49,822 bases of DNA from Planctomycetota bacterium (GTDB lineage: Bacteria; Planctomycetota; J058; JAJDCP01), in NCBI GenBank assembly GCA_029260765.1, contig JAJDCP010000040.1, forward strand, positions 1 through 49,822, in the 5' to 3' direction. A model generated the notes under the pieces. The model worked only from the letters and a program-made list of their open reading frames with translations. It was not told where the DNA came from and did not search any database. Shown piece by piece: positions 42,432 through 49,822 of the stretch. The position numbers and the translations under genes are program-made. Numbering within the stretch: the first letter of the stretch is position 1; the number at the start of each line of letters is the position of its first letter.

Positions 42432-45400
42432 CTACCTCCTCTGTCGGTGAAGCCAGCGCAGATAGGCTTCCAGTTGTTCGAGCTGCGTCACGGCCCTCGG
42501 GTCCGCCTCGGCCAGCTTCGAGGCTGCGGCGACTGCGCGTTCCGACCAGCTGATAGCGTCGTCGAGCTGGCCCAGCTCAAACTGGATGTCGGCGCTGCTC
42601 TGGCCCACAAATGCCATTGCCTGCAGGCTTTGGAGCTGTCCTGGCAGGGTGGCGATGGCCTCAAAATGCTGCCAGGCCTCAGCGAATATCTGCAGCGCGC
42701 GCTCGGGTCGGCTCAGGGCCTGGTGCAACGTGCCAAGGTGGGCCAGGCTGGTCGCCAGACTGATGCGGATGCCGATGCTCTCTGGATGCGCGTCGAACAG
42801 CGACTGTTGCACACTGCGGGCTTCTTCGTAAGACGCGATCGCGGCCTGGAGCTCCCCTGCCTCGCGCTGGTCGTCGGCGAGAAATCCCAGGGCCACCGCG
42901 ACGTTGCGTTGGTCTTCGACATTGGCGTCTTCGTGCGCCGCGATCGAGAGGAAGGTGGCGAGGCTCTCCTCCAGAGCAGTACGGGCGGCCTGGGTATCCC
43001 CAGCCAGGCGCCGAACGCGCGCGATGCTGCCCAGGGAGATGGCCAGATTCTGAAGCAGGTCCTGGTCGGCAGGGCTGTCCGCGACGACAGCCTGCGCGAT
43101 CTGCAGTTGCTCTTCGTAGGCTTGACGGGCTTGCGCCACGGCGTCTTGTGTCATCAAGATATCGCCGAGGTTGCCCAGAGCCGTGCTCAGGTCCTTCCGG
43201 CAATCCAGGCTGCTGGGCTGCAAGGCGACCAGCTCACGCCGAAGAACGATGCTCTCCTCGACCAGGGACTGCGCCTCCTCCAAGCGACGTTGTTGGTGGC
43301 GGATGCTCGCGAGCTTGTACAAAGCCTTGCTGGTCGACACACGGAACGCGATCTCGTCCGGCTCGAGCAGCATCAGCTCTCGATGCTGGGCCAGACCCTG
43401 CACCGCACAGGTCTCTGCCTCGGTCAGATCGCCAACGTCGGTATGCACATCCGAGAGGTCTTCCCAGTCATCGCCCAGGCGATGACGCCAGCGCAGATCG
43501 GCGGGAAACAGCCCAGCACCACGAGCCAGCTCCTGGCCCGCTTCGGCCAGGCTCTGCTGAGCTTTGTCGAATTGAGCCTGGAGCCTCTGGATCTGGGCGA
43601 TATTGGCGAGGCAGGTCGCCAGGTCGAAGCGTGCATCGGCGTTGCCGGGATCGGCCCGCACCTGTGCCCGCATGAATGCGACCGCCTCATCGTAGGCCTG
43701 CACCGCTCCGCTGGGATCTCCGAGCTGCGTGCGGGCCTCGGCGATGAGGATCGGGACAACGCGCAGGTTGCGTTGGGAATTCGGGGCGCTCAGCTCGCTC
43801 TCGGGTAGGCTGCGGAGCAGCTGGTAGGACTCCTCGAAACATGCCAGGGCCGCACCGGGTCGGCCCTGCTCCAGGTCGAGCTGCCCCTGGATCTGCAGCA
43901 CATACAGCAGCTGATTGCGGGTCTCGAGATTCTCGGGTTCGTGGCTCTGCTGTTCACGCAGCAGCTCCAGCGCCTCTCGGCAGAGCAGGACTTGCCGCTC
44001 GAGGCCTCCTCGGGCTGCTTCCAGCATCGCGAGGTGACTCAGGCTCGAGGCCAGCAGGGCTCGAGCGTCAGAGCTCTCAGGGGTGGCGGCGATCCAAACC
44101 CTCGAGAGCGCGAGGGCAGCCTCTGAGTACTCCAGGGCGCCGGCGAGATCCCCCGTCTGGCGGGCCAAGAAACCCGCCTTGTTCAGGCACACGATGTGAT
44201 CTCGCTGCATCCAGGGCGCCGCCCCGGCCAACGCTGGTCCATACACATCCAACGCAGCCTGGTAGAGCCGCAAGGCTTCGGCGGCCTGACCCTGTGTCTG
44301 GCGCAGGTCGCCGAGTTGCGCAAAAGCTCCCGCTGTCGACAACGACAAGGAGTCTTCGGCCACGTTGGCCGCGCGCAGACCGTCCAGGCCCGAGAAGGCA
44401 GCCTCCAACAGCTCTTCCCTCAGCTGGCGGCCGGTCTCGCCCGGCGTGCTCCGCAAGCGCAGGTCGACCTTGAAGATCAGGGTGTTCAGCGCACTCCGGG
44501 CCACCTGCTCACGTTGGGCGGCGAAGCCCTGGCTGCGCAACGCGGCAGCGCGTTGCTCTTCCGCCTCGGCCTTCTGGAGCTCAGCTTCCGCCCGTTGTTC
44601 CTCGGCCAGCTCCCGGGCCTGGTTGACCTGGCTCAGACCGACAGCCAGGCTGAGCAACAGGGCTGCGGCCAAGCTCCACAGTCCCCAACGCAGACGGCGC
44701 GCTGTACTGCGGGCGCGTTGCCTGAGGCGGGACTTGCTTGCGACCTGTGCTGCCAGCCGCGGCAGCTCTGGATCATCGTCGGGCAATTCGGCCAGTTGTG
44801 CCCGCGCCAGGACCAGGTCGCCATGCTCGAGCGCAGCCCGCGCGAAGTCGCGCCGTGCCTGCCGCTCGCCGTCCCGAGCAAGGGTGTTGTCTTGCCACAG
44901 CAGCAGGCTTTGTTGGAAGCCGTTGACTGCGGCCGCAAAGTCGCTGTACAGGCGTTGGCTTTGCTCGGGACTGAGACGCTGCGCTCCCCCAGGCTCCGAC
45001 TGCAGCCGGGCGCTACAGTCGGTCAGGCGTTGGGCGGCGCGGTCGGCGATCAGGCTGCTCTCATGGTGGCGCAGCCAGGCCTGCACGTCCTGCCGGAACG
45101 CCTGGACGCTGCCGTAACGGGCCTGGGGGTCCTTGGCCAGGGACCGGTCACAGATCGCCTGCAGCCCGGCGGGGACGTGCTCGGGGTAGCTGCGCGCCGG
45201 CGCCTGCACACTGGCCATCAAGATCTGGTAGAAGGTTGCACCTTTGTTCGGCGGCTCGCCGAGCAGGATCTCGTACAAGATGCCGCCGAGCAGGTAGATG
45301 TCGGTCCAGGGGCCGACCTGGGCGCCGACCCCTTCGGCCAGCTCAGGCGCCATGTAGCGCGGTGTACCGCAGGGTGCGTGGATGCTGCTGCTGTGTGGAA

Positions 45401-46109
45401 GATGGGGCGGAGCATCCGGCCCGAAGGCCGTCGCGATCCCCCAGTCCATCACCAACACCTCGCCGAACTCGCCCACCATCACGTTGGCGGGTTTGAGGTC
45501 GAGGTGCAGAATGCCCTTGGTGTGCGCGTAGGCGAGCGCGTTGCATACATCGGACAAGATCTGCAGATGGTCGAGCAGGCCGAGCTTGGCGGCCCTCTGC
45601 TGCGCGTCTTCGCCCTTCGGGTGCAGCAGGGACTTCCAGTCCACGCCCCCCACCAGCTTCATCGCCAGCAACAGCTCGCCCGCATCATCGCGCCCCAGGT
45701 CGTAGACCGGCACGATGTTGGGATGCTCGAGGAAGCCCGTGACGCGCGCCTCGGAGAGGAACTTGGCGCGCAGGCGGGCGTCGGTCTTCAGGGGGTGCAC
45801 GCGTTTGACGGCGATCTCTCGCTGCAGTGAGGTCTGGATAGCTCGGTAGACAATGCCCATGCCCCCCCGGCCGACGGCTTCGGCCAGGGTGTAGCGGGGT
45901 CCGGCCTGCTCCGGCTGGACCGGGGCCGTCGAGCCCGGTTCGGTCGCCTGGTGGTCTGAGGAGAGCGAAACCTCGAGCAGGGGAAGCGTTCCGAGCGGTA
46001 ACGACTTCGATGCGCGAGCAGAGTCGAAGGTCGTGGCAGGATCGAGCGTCTCGAGATCATCGACGCCGAAGGCGCGCCTCCAGCGTTCTCTGTTGGCTTC
46101 CGGGTCCAT
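42432..46109 (-). CDS. Membrane Ser/Thr kinase with long TPR-type C-terminus, HLD variant (second copy)
   Basis: 1225 residues. The ATG at 46109 has GGAGA five bases upstream; the frame is open to 46238. The kinase domain spans about 72-340: GRGGMG (80-85), IAVKR (K102), LHLDLKPAN (202-209), VMDWGIA (DWG 222-224) and CGTPRYMAPE. It shares HLD, DWG and the NVMVGEFGEVLV-DWG stretch with the kinase at 16739; they are clear paralogues of the same domain order. A membrane segment (about 475-495, LWSLAAALLLSLAVGLSQV) is followed by a Glu/Ala-rich coiled coil (QARELAEEQRAEAELQKAE) and some 650 residues of TPR-like helical pairs (ALRLYQAALDVYGPAL, AVQAYDEAVAFM). It lies 11 bp after the membrane-protein gene and is probably co-transcribed with it. 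Confidence 0.87.
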   Translation of the reverse strand: MDPEANRERWRRAFGVDDLETLDPATTFDSARASKSLPLGTLPLLEVSLSSDHQATEPGSTAPVQPEQAGPRYTLAEAVGRGGMGIVYRAIQTSLQREIAVKRVHPLKTDARLRAKFLSEARVTGFLEHPNIVPVYDLGRDDAGELLLAMKLVGGVDWKSLLHPKGEDAQQRAAKLGLLDHLQILSDVCNALAYAHTKGILHLDLKPANVMVGEFGEVLVMDWGIATAFGPDAPPHLPHSSSIHAPCGTPRYMAPELAEGVGAQVGPWTDIYLLGGILYEILLGEPPNKGATFYQILMASVQAPARSYPEHVPAGLQAICDRSLAKDPQARYGSVQAFRQDVQAWLRHHESSLIADRAAQRLTDCSARLQSEPGGAQRLSPEQSQRLYSDFAAAVNGFQQSLLLWQDNTLARDGERQARRDFARAALEHGDLVLARAQLAELPDDDPELPRLAAQVASKSRLRQRARSTARRLRWGLWSLAAALLLSLAVGLSQVNQARELAEEQRAEAELQKAEAEEQRAAALRSQGFAAQREQVARSALNTLIFKVDLRLRSTPGETGRQLREELLEAAFSGLDGLRAANVAEDSLSLSTAGAFAQLGDLRQTQGQAAEALRLYQAALDVYGPALAGAAPWMQRDHIVCLNKAGFLARQTGDLAGALEYSEAALALSRVWIAATPESSDARALLASSLSHLAMLEAARGGLERQVLLCREALELLREQQSHEPENLETRNQLLYVLQIQGQLDLEQGRPGAALACFEESYQLLRSLPESELSAPNSQRNLRVVPILIAEARTQLGDPSGAVQAYDEAVAFMRAQVRADPGNADARFDLATCLANIAQIQRLQAQFDKAQQSLAEAGQELARGAGLFPADLRWRHRLGDDWEDLSDVHTDVGDLTEAETCAVQGLAQHRELMLLEPDEIAFRVSTSKALYKLASIRHQQRRLEEAQSLVEESIVLRRELVALQPSSLDCRKDLSTALGNLGDILMTQDAVAQARQAYEEQLQIAQAVVADSPADQDLLQNLAISLGSIARVRRLAGDTQAARTALEESLATFLSIAAHEDANVEDQRNVAVALGFLADDQREAGELQAAIASYEEARSVQQSLFDAHPESIGIRISLATSLAHLGTLHQALSRPERALQIFAEAWQHFEAIATLPGQLQSLQAMAFVGQSSADIQFELGQLDDAISWSERAVAAASKLAEADPRAVTQLEQLEAYLRWLHRQRR

Positions 46110-46120
46110 GCTGTCTCCGT

Positions 46121-48112
46121 TCAAGGGGCGCCGCTCCCGTCTGCGGCGTCGTCCAGGAGGCTTCGCAACTTTGCTTCCACCGCGGGCGCCAGGCTGTCCG
46201 CTGGCAGCTCCTTGAGGTTGTTTGCAAACGTCCACCACTGTTGCAGAATCGGAACCACTGTGCGCATCCGAGCGGGGTCGCGCTCGTTCTGCAGCCAGCG
46301 ATGCACCTGGCTATTCCAGGCAGCCTCGAGCTCTTTGATCGGCAGGCTGATCTCGAGCACGGACTCGAGGTCCAGCGAGTCTCCCTCGACGAGCATCGTC
46401 TGCATCGCGCTCGAGTCGCCCGCTGCAGCCAAAAGGGGGAGGAGGGCTTCGCCCATGCCGTCCTCACAAACCAGGCTGCGTAAGGATCTCAGTGTCAAGG
46501 GGGGATCGACCCGCAGATACCTGTCGAAGCGCCCCAGCAAAAAGGGACGCAGGGCCGTGTCCTTGAGCTGCTCGGCAAACAGGCGCAGGAATCCCAGTCG
46601 GGAGTCCTCCGTTTCACGGGTTGGTCTGCTCATCATGTGCAGGTAGCCGCTACCGGCCATGCCCTGCACCAGGAAACCTTGCAGGGCCGGTCCCGAGGCT
46701 GCCAGGATGGACCAACGCTCCGCAGCATCCAACAGGAAGAGCGCGACGCCACAGGCGTTCCGCAGCAGCGCAGCATGTCGCGGGGAAGTAACGGCCGCGT
46801 CCTGAAGCAGGGCCAGGCCCACCGGGTTCGCACCTTTCCGGTTCAGCATGTCCGCGACGACCCAGGGCTCGCCGATCAGGTCGTGTGTGACCAGCCAGGC
46901 AGCGAGTTGGCTGCGCGGCCTGTCCAACTCGAGCAGGCCCGTGCCGGCGAGGATCAGCAACAGCGCTCCGGCCAGGCTGAAGCGGAAGAGACGGCTGCTG
47001 CGTTCCGGTCGGCTCCAGGCCTCGGCCGCTACCTGCGGGGGCACTCCTTCGGTATCCCGCGCCAGACCTTCCTGCGCACTGGCCAGCGCGACCAGCGTGT
47101 TGCGCAGACCCCGCAACAGCGTCGCGCCCGCCAGCCAACCGCCCGCGCAGAGACCCCAGAACAGGAGCCAGTCTGCGCGCTCGGAAACCCGCAGCCACGA
47201 TTGCTGCTGCAGGTTCAGGAAGACCTCCGCCAGCCCGTACAACACGCCCGCGTTGAGCGCCGCGCTGGCGGCGCCTCCCCAGGCGAGCAGGCCGAAAAGC
47301 CGGACCGGAGTGGTCAGGACGGTGATGTCCGGAAGAGGCGGGGCCTCGCTGCTCGCTCCCGCCAGCAACCAACGCTCGCGCACCAGCAGCGCCGCCAACA
47401 CAGGACGTGTGCGCACGATCACCAGACCCAGGCTGGCGCAGCCCGCTCCGACCACGGCCAGGTGGGCGCCGACCAGGCATGCCGACAGCATCGCGAAGTC
47501 GATGCTTCCCGACAGGTTCTGTTGGAACTGCAGGGCAGCGAGCACAAGCCAGGCACAGCCCGTCGCGATCAGCAGCACGCACAAGCCCAGGGCGCTGCGC
47601 GCCCTCCAGTCGGCGGGCTGGCCACGCATGCAGCTGGCCAGAGCGCGGTAGCCCGCGAGGAAGCGCCGGTTGCTGCGCCACATGGCGAGCATCGTGGCTG
47701 CGGCGGTCAACAGCAAGATGCCCGCCGCGATCTCGAGCATCCCGAGGGCCTGGCGCTGGTCTTCGAGCCAGCCCAGCGCAAACAGCAGCAAGCCGAGCAC
47801 GCTGAGCAGGCCGGCCGTGGCGCTGGCGGCCGCCAAGGCTGCCACCCCCCGGGCGGCCTCGGGGGCCGGGCTACGCGCCGTGCGCGCGGCGCCCAGCCGC
47901 CAGAGATCACGTGCACACAGATGGAGCAGCAGGCCGGTACTGGCGAAGAACACGGCCAGGGGCAGCAGCGCACACGCCCAGAACAGCGCGGCCTGCCAGG
48001 TGCTGAGCCCTGCGAAGCGCTCGAGCCCGAACAGGGCCGAGACCACGAGCCCGAACAACACCAGACTGATGACAGTGCAGCCGAGGGCATAGCGGGGTGT
48101 GCGCGATTCCAT
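46121..48112 (-). CDS. Polytopic membrane protein with soluble C-terminal domain, unknown
   Basis: 663 residues. The ATG at 48112 is preceded by GAGGAGGAAGC; the frame open to 48487 is not used. About ten hydrophobic helices fill residues 8-440 in pairs: [91 protein letters not shown] and others. The last 220 residues are soluble and helical ([37 protein letters not shown]). No family recognised. It is the first gene of a two-gene operon with the HLD kinase downstream, so it may be a partner or substrate of that kinase. Confidence 0.65.
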   Translation of the reverse strand: MESRTPRYALGCTVISLVLFGLVVSALFGLERFAGLSTWQAALFWACALLPLAVFFASTGLLLHLCARDLWRLGAARTARSPAPEAARGVAALAAASATAGLLSVLGLLLFALGWLEDQRQALGMLEIAAGILLLTAAATMLAMWRSNRRFLAGYRALASCMRGQPADWRARSALGLCVLLIATGCAWLVLAALQFQQNLSGSIDFAMLSACLVGAHLAVVGAGCASLGLVIVRTRPVLAALLVRERWLLAGASSEAPPLPDITVLTTPVRLFGLLAWGGAASAALNAGVLYGLAEVFLNLQQQSWLRVSERADWLLFWGLCAGGWLAGATLLRGLRNTLVALASAQEGLARDTEGVPPQVAAEAWSRPERSSRLFRFSLAGALLLILAGTGLLELDRPRSQLAAWLVTHDLIGEPWVVADMLNRKGANPVGLALLQDAAVTSPRHAALLRNACGVALFLLDAAERWSILAASGPALQGFLVQGMAGSGYLHMMSRPTRETEDSRLGFLRLFAEQLKDTALRPFLLGRFDRYLRVDPPLTLRSLRSLVCEDGMGEALLPLLAAAGDSSAMQTMLVEGDSLDLESVLEISLPIKELEAAWNSQVHRWLQNERDPARMRTVVPILQQWWTFANNLKELPADSLAPAVEAKLRSLLDDAADGSGAP

Positions 48113-48243
48113 GCTTCCTCCTCTCGGGGGACATGATCGGCGATGCACAGCGCCCATGTCGAGGGGGCCTTTCTGTGTGCCAGCGAAGCACGGGCAGCCG
48201 CGCGCCTTCTGGAGCATCAGCCAGCAGCGCTCGCAGCCTCGGC

Positions 48244-48272
48244 TTGCACACAGACGCCCGAGCCGTTCCAAT
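48244..48272 (+). promoter_or_regulatory. Weak promoter candidate for the right-end gene
   Basis: TTGCAC (48244-48249), 17-nt spacer, TCCAAT (48267-48272), followed after about 20 nt by the start at 48293. Spacing is ideal, but each box has only three or four consensus bases. Confidence 0.25.
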
Positions 48273-48292
48273 GACTTTTTGGAGAGCTTTTG

Positions 48293-49822
48293 ATGCGCGC
48301 TGCCTCCTTCTTGCTGGTCGAAGAAGCTTTCGACAACGAGCATGACAGCTTCGTGCAGTTGCTCTGTGGCACGCCGAAGGCTGCCCGGCTGGCTGCGTTC
48401 GCGGCACGCTGGAGCAAGGACCAACGGCCCTGGGCACGCCAGCAGCTGCTGCGCTATCTCGAGCAGCCCCTCGCTCCGCCGGGCCACAAAGGCCTGGTCA
48501 AGCGCCTGTTCAAACTAGCTGAGCGCGCACAGGACGATGTCGTGATGGCTGGTTTCCTGGTCGCCTTCGACCGCCTGGTGCGGCGTGTGCTCAAGGTGCG
48601 CAAGCGCTACGACTGGAACAGCCGGACGGTGTGGAACGAAGAGACACTGTCTGCGCCGCACGACACTCTGGTGGCCTCCAGAGAGGCCCAGGCCCCTCCC
48701 ACGGGGCGCCAGTTCAGCTACCGCAGCCGCCACTACCTGCGGCGGCGGGCCTGGCGCTATTTCCGGCGGCTGGGCTTCCAACGGCCGGATGCGTATCCAG
48801 CGGCCATCGCTGAAGCCCTGCGGCGCTACCGCGACGAAGACCTGCGGCGTGGCGAGAACCTGCTCGACAGCTGGGGGCTGATGCAGGCTTGCTTCCACAC
48901 GCATGAGGCGCTGGAGTTCGGGGTCTCTTACCCGCGGCTGAAACCTGGCCGCACGCTCGCTGAGCTTGAGGCCGCGCCGCGCTTTGCCGAGACCTGGCAA
49001 AGCACTGCAAGCTATCAGGTGCTGTGGAAGTTGGTGCTCGAGGCCTCTGCACATCTGGTCAGGAACTGGGCCGAGCAGCTCCTGCGTCGGCTGCATGCCG
49101 AGGCACTCCAACAGGTCTCGGGAGAGCGGCTCACAGCCTGTCTCGCGCATGCCGACCGGAGCGTGCAAGAGCTGGGCGCGGCTTTGCTCACGGAGGTTGA
49201 AGATGTGCGTGGCATCACGAGTGCGGATTGGCTGGCGATGCTCCGTTGTGAGAGTCCGGCAGCTCTGGAGCGGGTCGCGCAGGCGATGCAACGACGCCTC
49301 GATCCGCTGGCGCTTCCCAGGCAGACCTGCCTCGAGCTTGCCTGCGCGCGGTCGAGCCCCGTGGCCCGGCTGGGGCTCGCCTTTGTGAAGCAGCACGCGC
49401 AGGCTGAAGCTGGGGCCGGTGATTGGCTGGCCGGACTGGCCGCCGCGCGTTGCAGCTCGCTGGCTGGCGAGCTGACAACCTGGGCGCTCGAGACCCTGCC
49501 CTACGACAGTGAGACCGCCCTGCGTTTCTTCGACAGTCCGCTGCCGACGACGCGGACCGCGGCGCTGACCTGGCTGGAGGGCTGCCCGGCGGCGCGGGAT
49601 GATCCCTTGCTCTGGGCGCGGCTGTTCGAGTCGCCCTACGGCGAGGTGCAGCTGCAGCTGGTCGATGCGCTCGAGCGCAGGCAAGCGCTGCCCGGGGGCG
49701 AGGCCTCGGCGTGGACCCGGCTGTGGCGGTCGGTGCTGCTCGGTGTGCACCGGGGGGGACGCACAAAACTCAAGGCGCTGCGCCAGATCAGCGCCGCCCT
49801 GCGGGCGTCTCCGGAGCGCGCG
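48293..49822 (+). CDS. Large helical-repeat (HEAT-like) protein, incomplete at the window edge
   Basis: 510 codons are open from the ATG at 48293 (GGAGAG six bases upstream) to the last base of the window; the 3' end is missing. I followed the frame base by base and found no stop. The protein is soluble and helical with no signal peptide: FVQLLCGTPKAARLAAFAAR, YRSRHYLRRRAWRYFRRLGF, a basic patch, then repeated two-helix units such as LRFFDSPLPTTRTAALTWLE and SPVARLGLAFVKQHAQ, which look like HEAT or ARM-type repeats. It recalls long planctomycete repeat proteins, but I cannot name the family. Divergent from the membrane-protein gene. A long minus-strand frame through the same bases is a shadow. 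Confidence 0.65.
   Translation, partial: MRAASFLLVEEAFDNEHDSFVQLLCGTPKAARLAAFAARWSKDQRPWARQQLLRYLEQPLAPPGHKGLVKRLFKLAERAQDDVVMAGFLVAFDRLVRRVLKVRKRYDWNSRTVWNEETLSAPHDTLVASREAQAPPTGRQFSYRSRHYLRRRAWRYFRRLGFQRPDAYPAAIAEALRRYRDEDLRRGENLLDSWGLMQACFHTHEALEFGVSYPRLKPGRTLAELEAAPRFAETWQSTASYQVLWKLVLEASAHLVRNWAEQLLRRLHAEALQQVSGERLTACLAHADRSVQELGAALLTEVEDVRGITSADWLAMLRCESPAALERVAQAMQRRLDPLALPRQTCLELACARSSPVARLGLAFVKQHAQAEAGAGDWLAGLAAARCSSLAGELTTWALETLPYDSETALRFFDSPLPTTRTAALTWLEGCPAARDDPLLWARLFESPYGEVQLQLVDALERRQALPGGEASAWTRLWRSVLLGVHRGGRTKLKALRQISAALRASPERA

Noticed and set aside
48515..49750. 411-codon minus-strand frame at the right end
   Set aside because: The plus-strand frame through the same bases has a ribosome binding site, an unbroken 510 codons and plausible helical repeats; the minus frame reads as Pro/Arg/Gln-rich noise.

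Overview
This is a gene-dense, GC-rich window (about 49.8 kb) that looks chromosomal. It most resembles a member of the Planctomycetota. The reasons are four Hanks-type Ser/Thr kinases, two with long TPR-type C-termini and one with an FG-GAP-like repeat sensor; multi-domain lipoproteins with Ig-like and propeller repeats; carboxypeptidase-regulatory-like repeats; and a GYF_2 protein. The phylum is an inference from protein architecture; there is no rRNA, tRNA or phage region here, and no recognisable insertion sequence.

Layout. 1-693: no intact gene; a frameshifted minus-strand remnant of a prenyltransferase/squalene-cyclase-repeat protein lies at about 271-536. 694-4124 (+): carboxypeptidase-regulatory-repeat protein, DUF445 membrane protein, Ser/Thr kinase. 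4133-5518 (-): DNA/RNA nuclease and Nudix hydrolase. 5603-6453: a small acidic-tailed protein converging on, and overlapping in coding sequence with, a thioredoxin-like [2Fe-2S] ferredoxin. 6453-13583 (-): ferredoxin, receiver/GAF/HD-GYP protein, FG-GAP kinase and a Rho factor without its usual OB-fold RNA-binding domain. 14301-20509 (+): FabB, an FHA-GGDEF diguanylate cyclase and a TPR kinase. 20521-24455 (-): an NMT1/SsuA-like ABC importer operon that ends in a GH5 mannanase-like lipoprotein. 24770-28222 (+): Ig-repeat plus propeller lipoprotein. 28253-29534 (-): a TetR-Ric pair with a very clear autoregulatory promoter/operator. 29642-32818: alpha/beta hydrolase and an STT3/AglB-like oligosaccharyltransferase. 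33003-41204 (+): a translationally coupled four-gene cluster built round a 2257-residue protein of unknown function. 41214-41326: a MITE/REP-like element. 41458-46109: GYF_2 protein and a second TPR kinase. 46121-49822: a polytopic membrane protein and a divergent helical-repeat gene that runs off the window.

How it works together. Much of the window is signalling: Ser/Thr phosphorylation (four kinases), c-di-GMP synthesis (FHA-GGDEF) and probably c-di-GMP breakdown (HD-GYP), and phosphothreonine reading by the FHA domain. The cluster at 33003-41204 is the best candidate for something undescribed. Its central protein combines a long amphipathic-helical N-terminus, two EF-hand/dockerin-like calcium loops, a further Asp-rich loop, a Pro/Ala/Gln repeat linker and an acidic helical tail. 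It has no recognisable enzyme motif and no signal peptide.

Several promoters share a recognisable form: a -35 box, a 17-nt spacer and a -10 box, often with an extended TGC upstream of the -10. These are listed separately.
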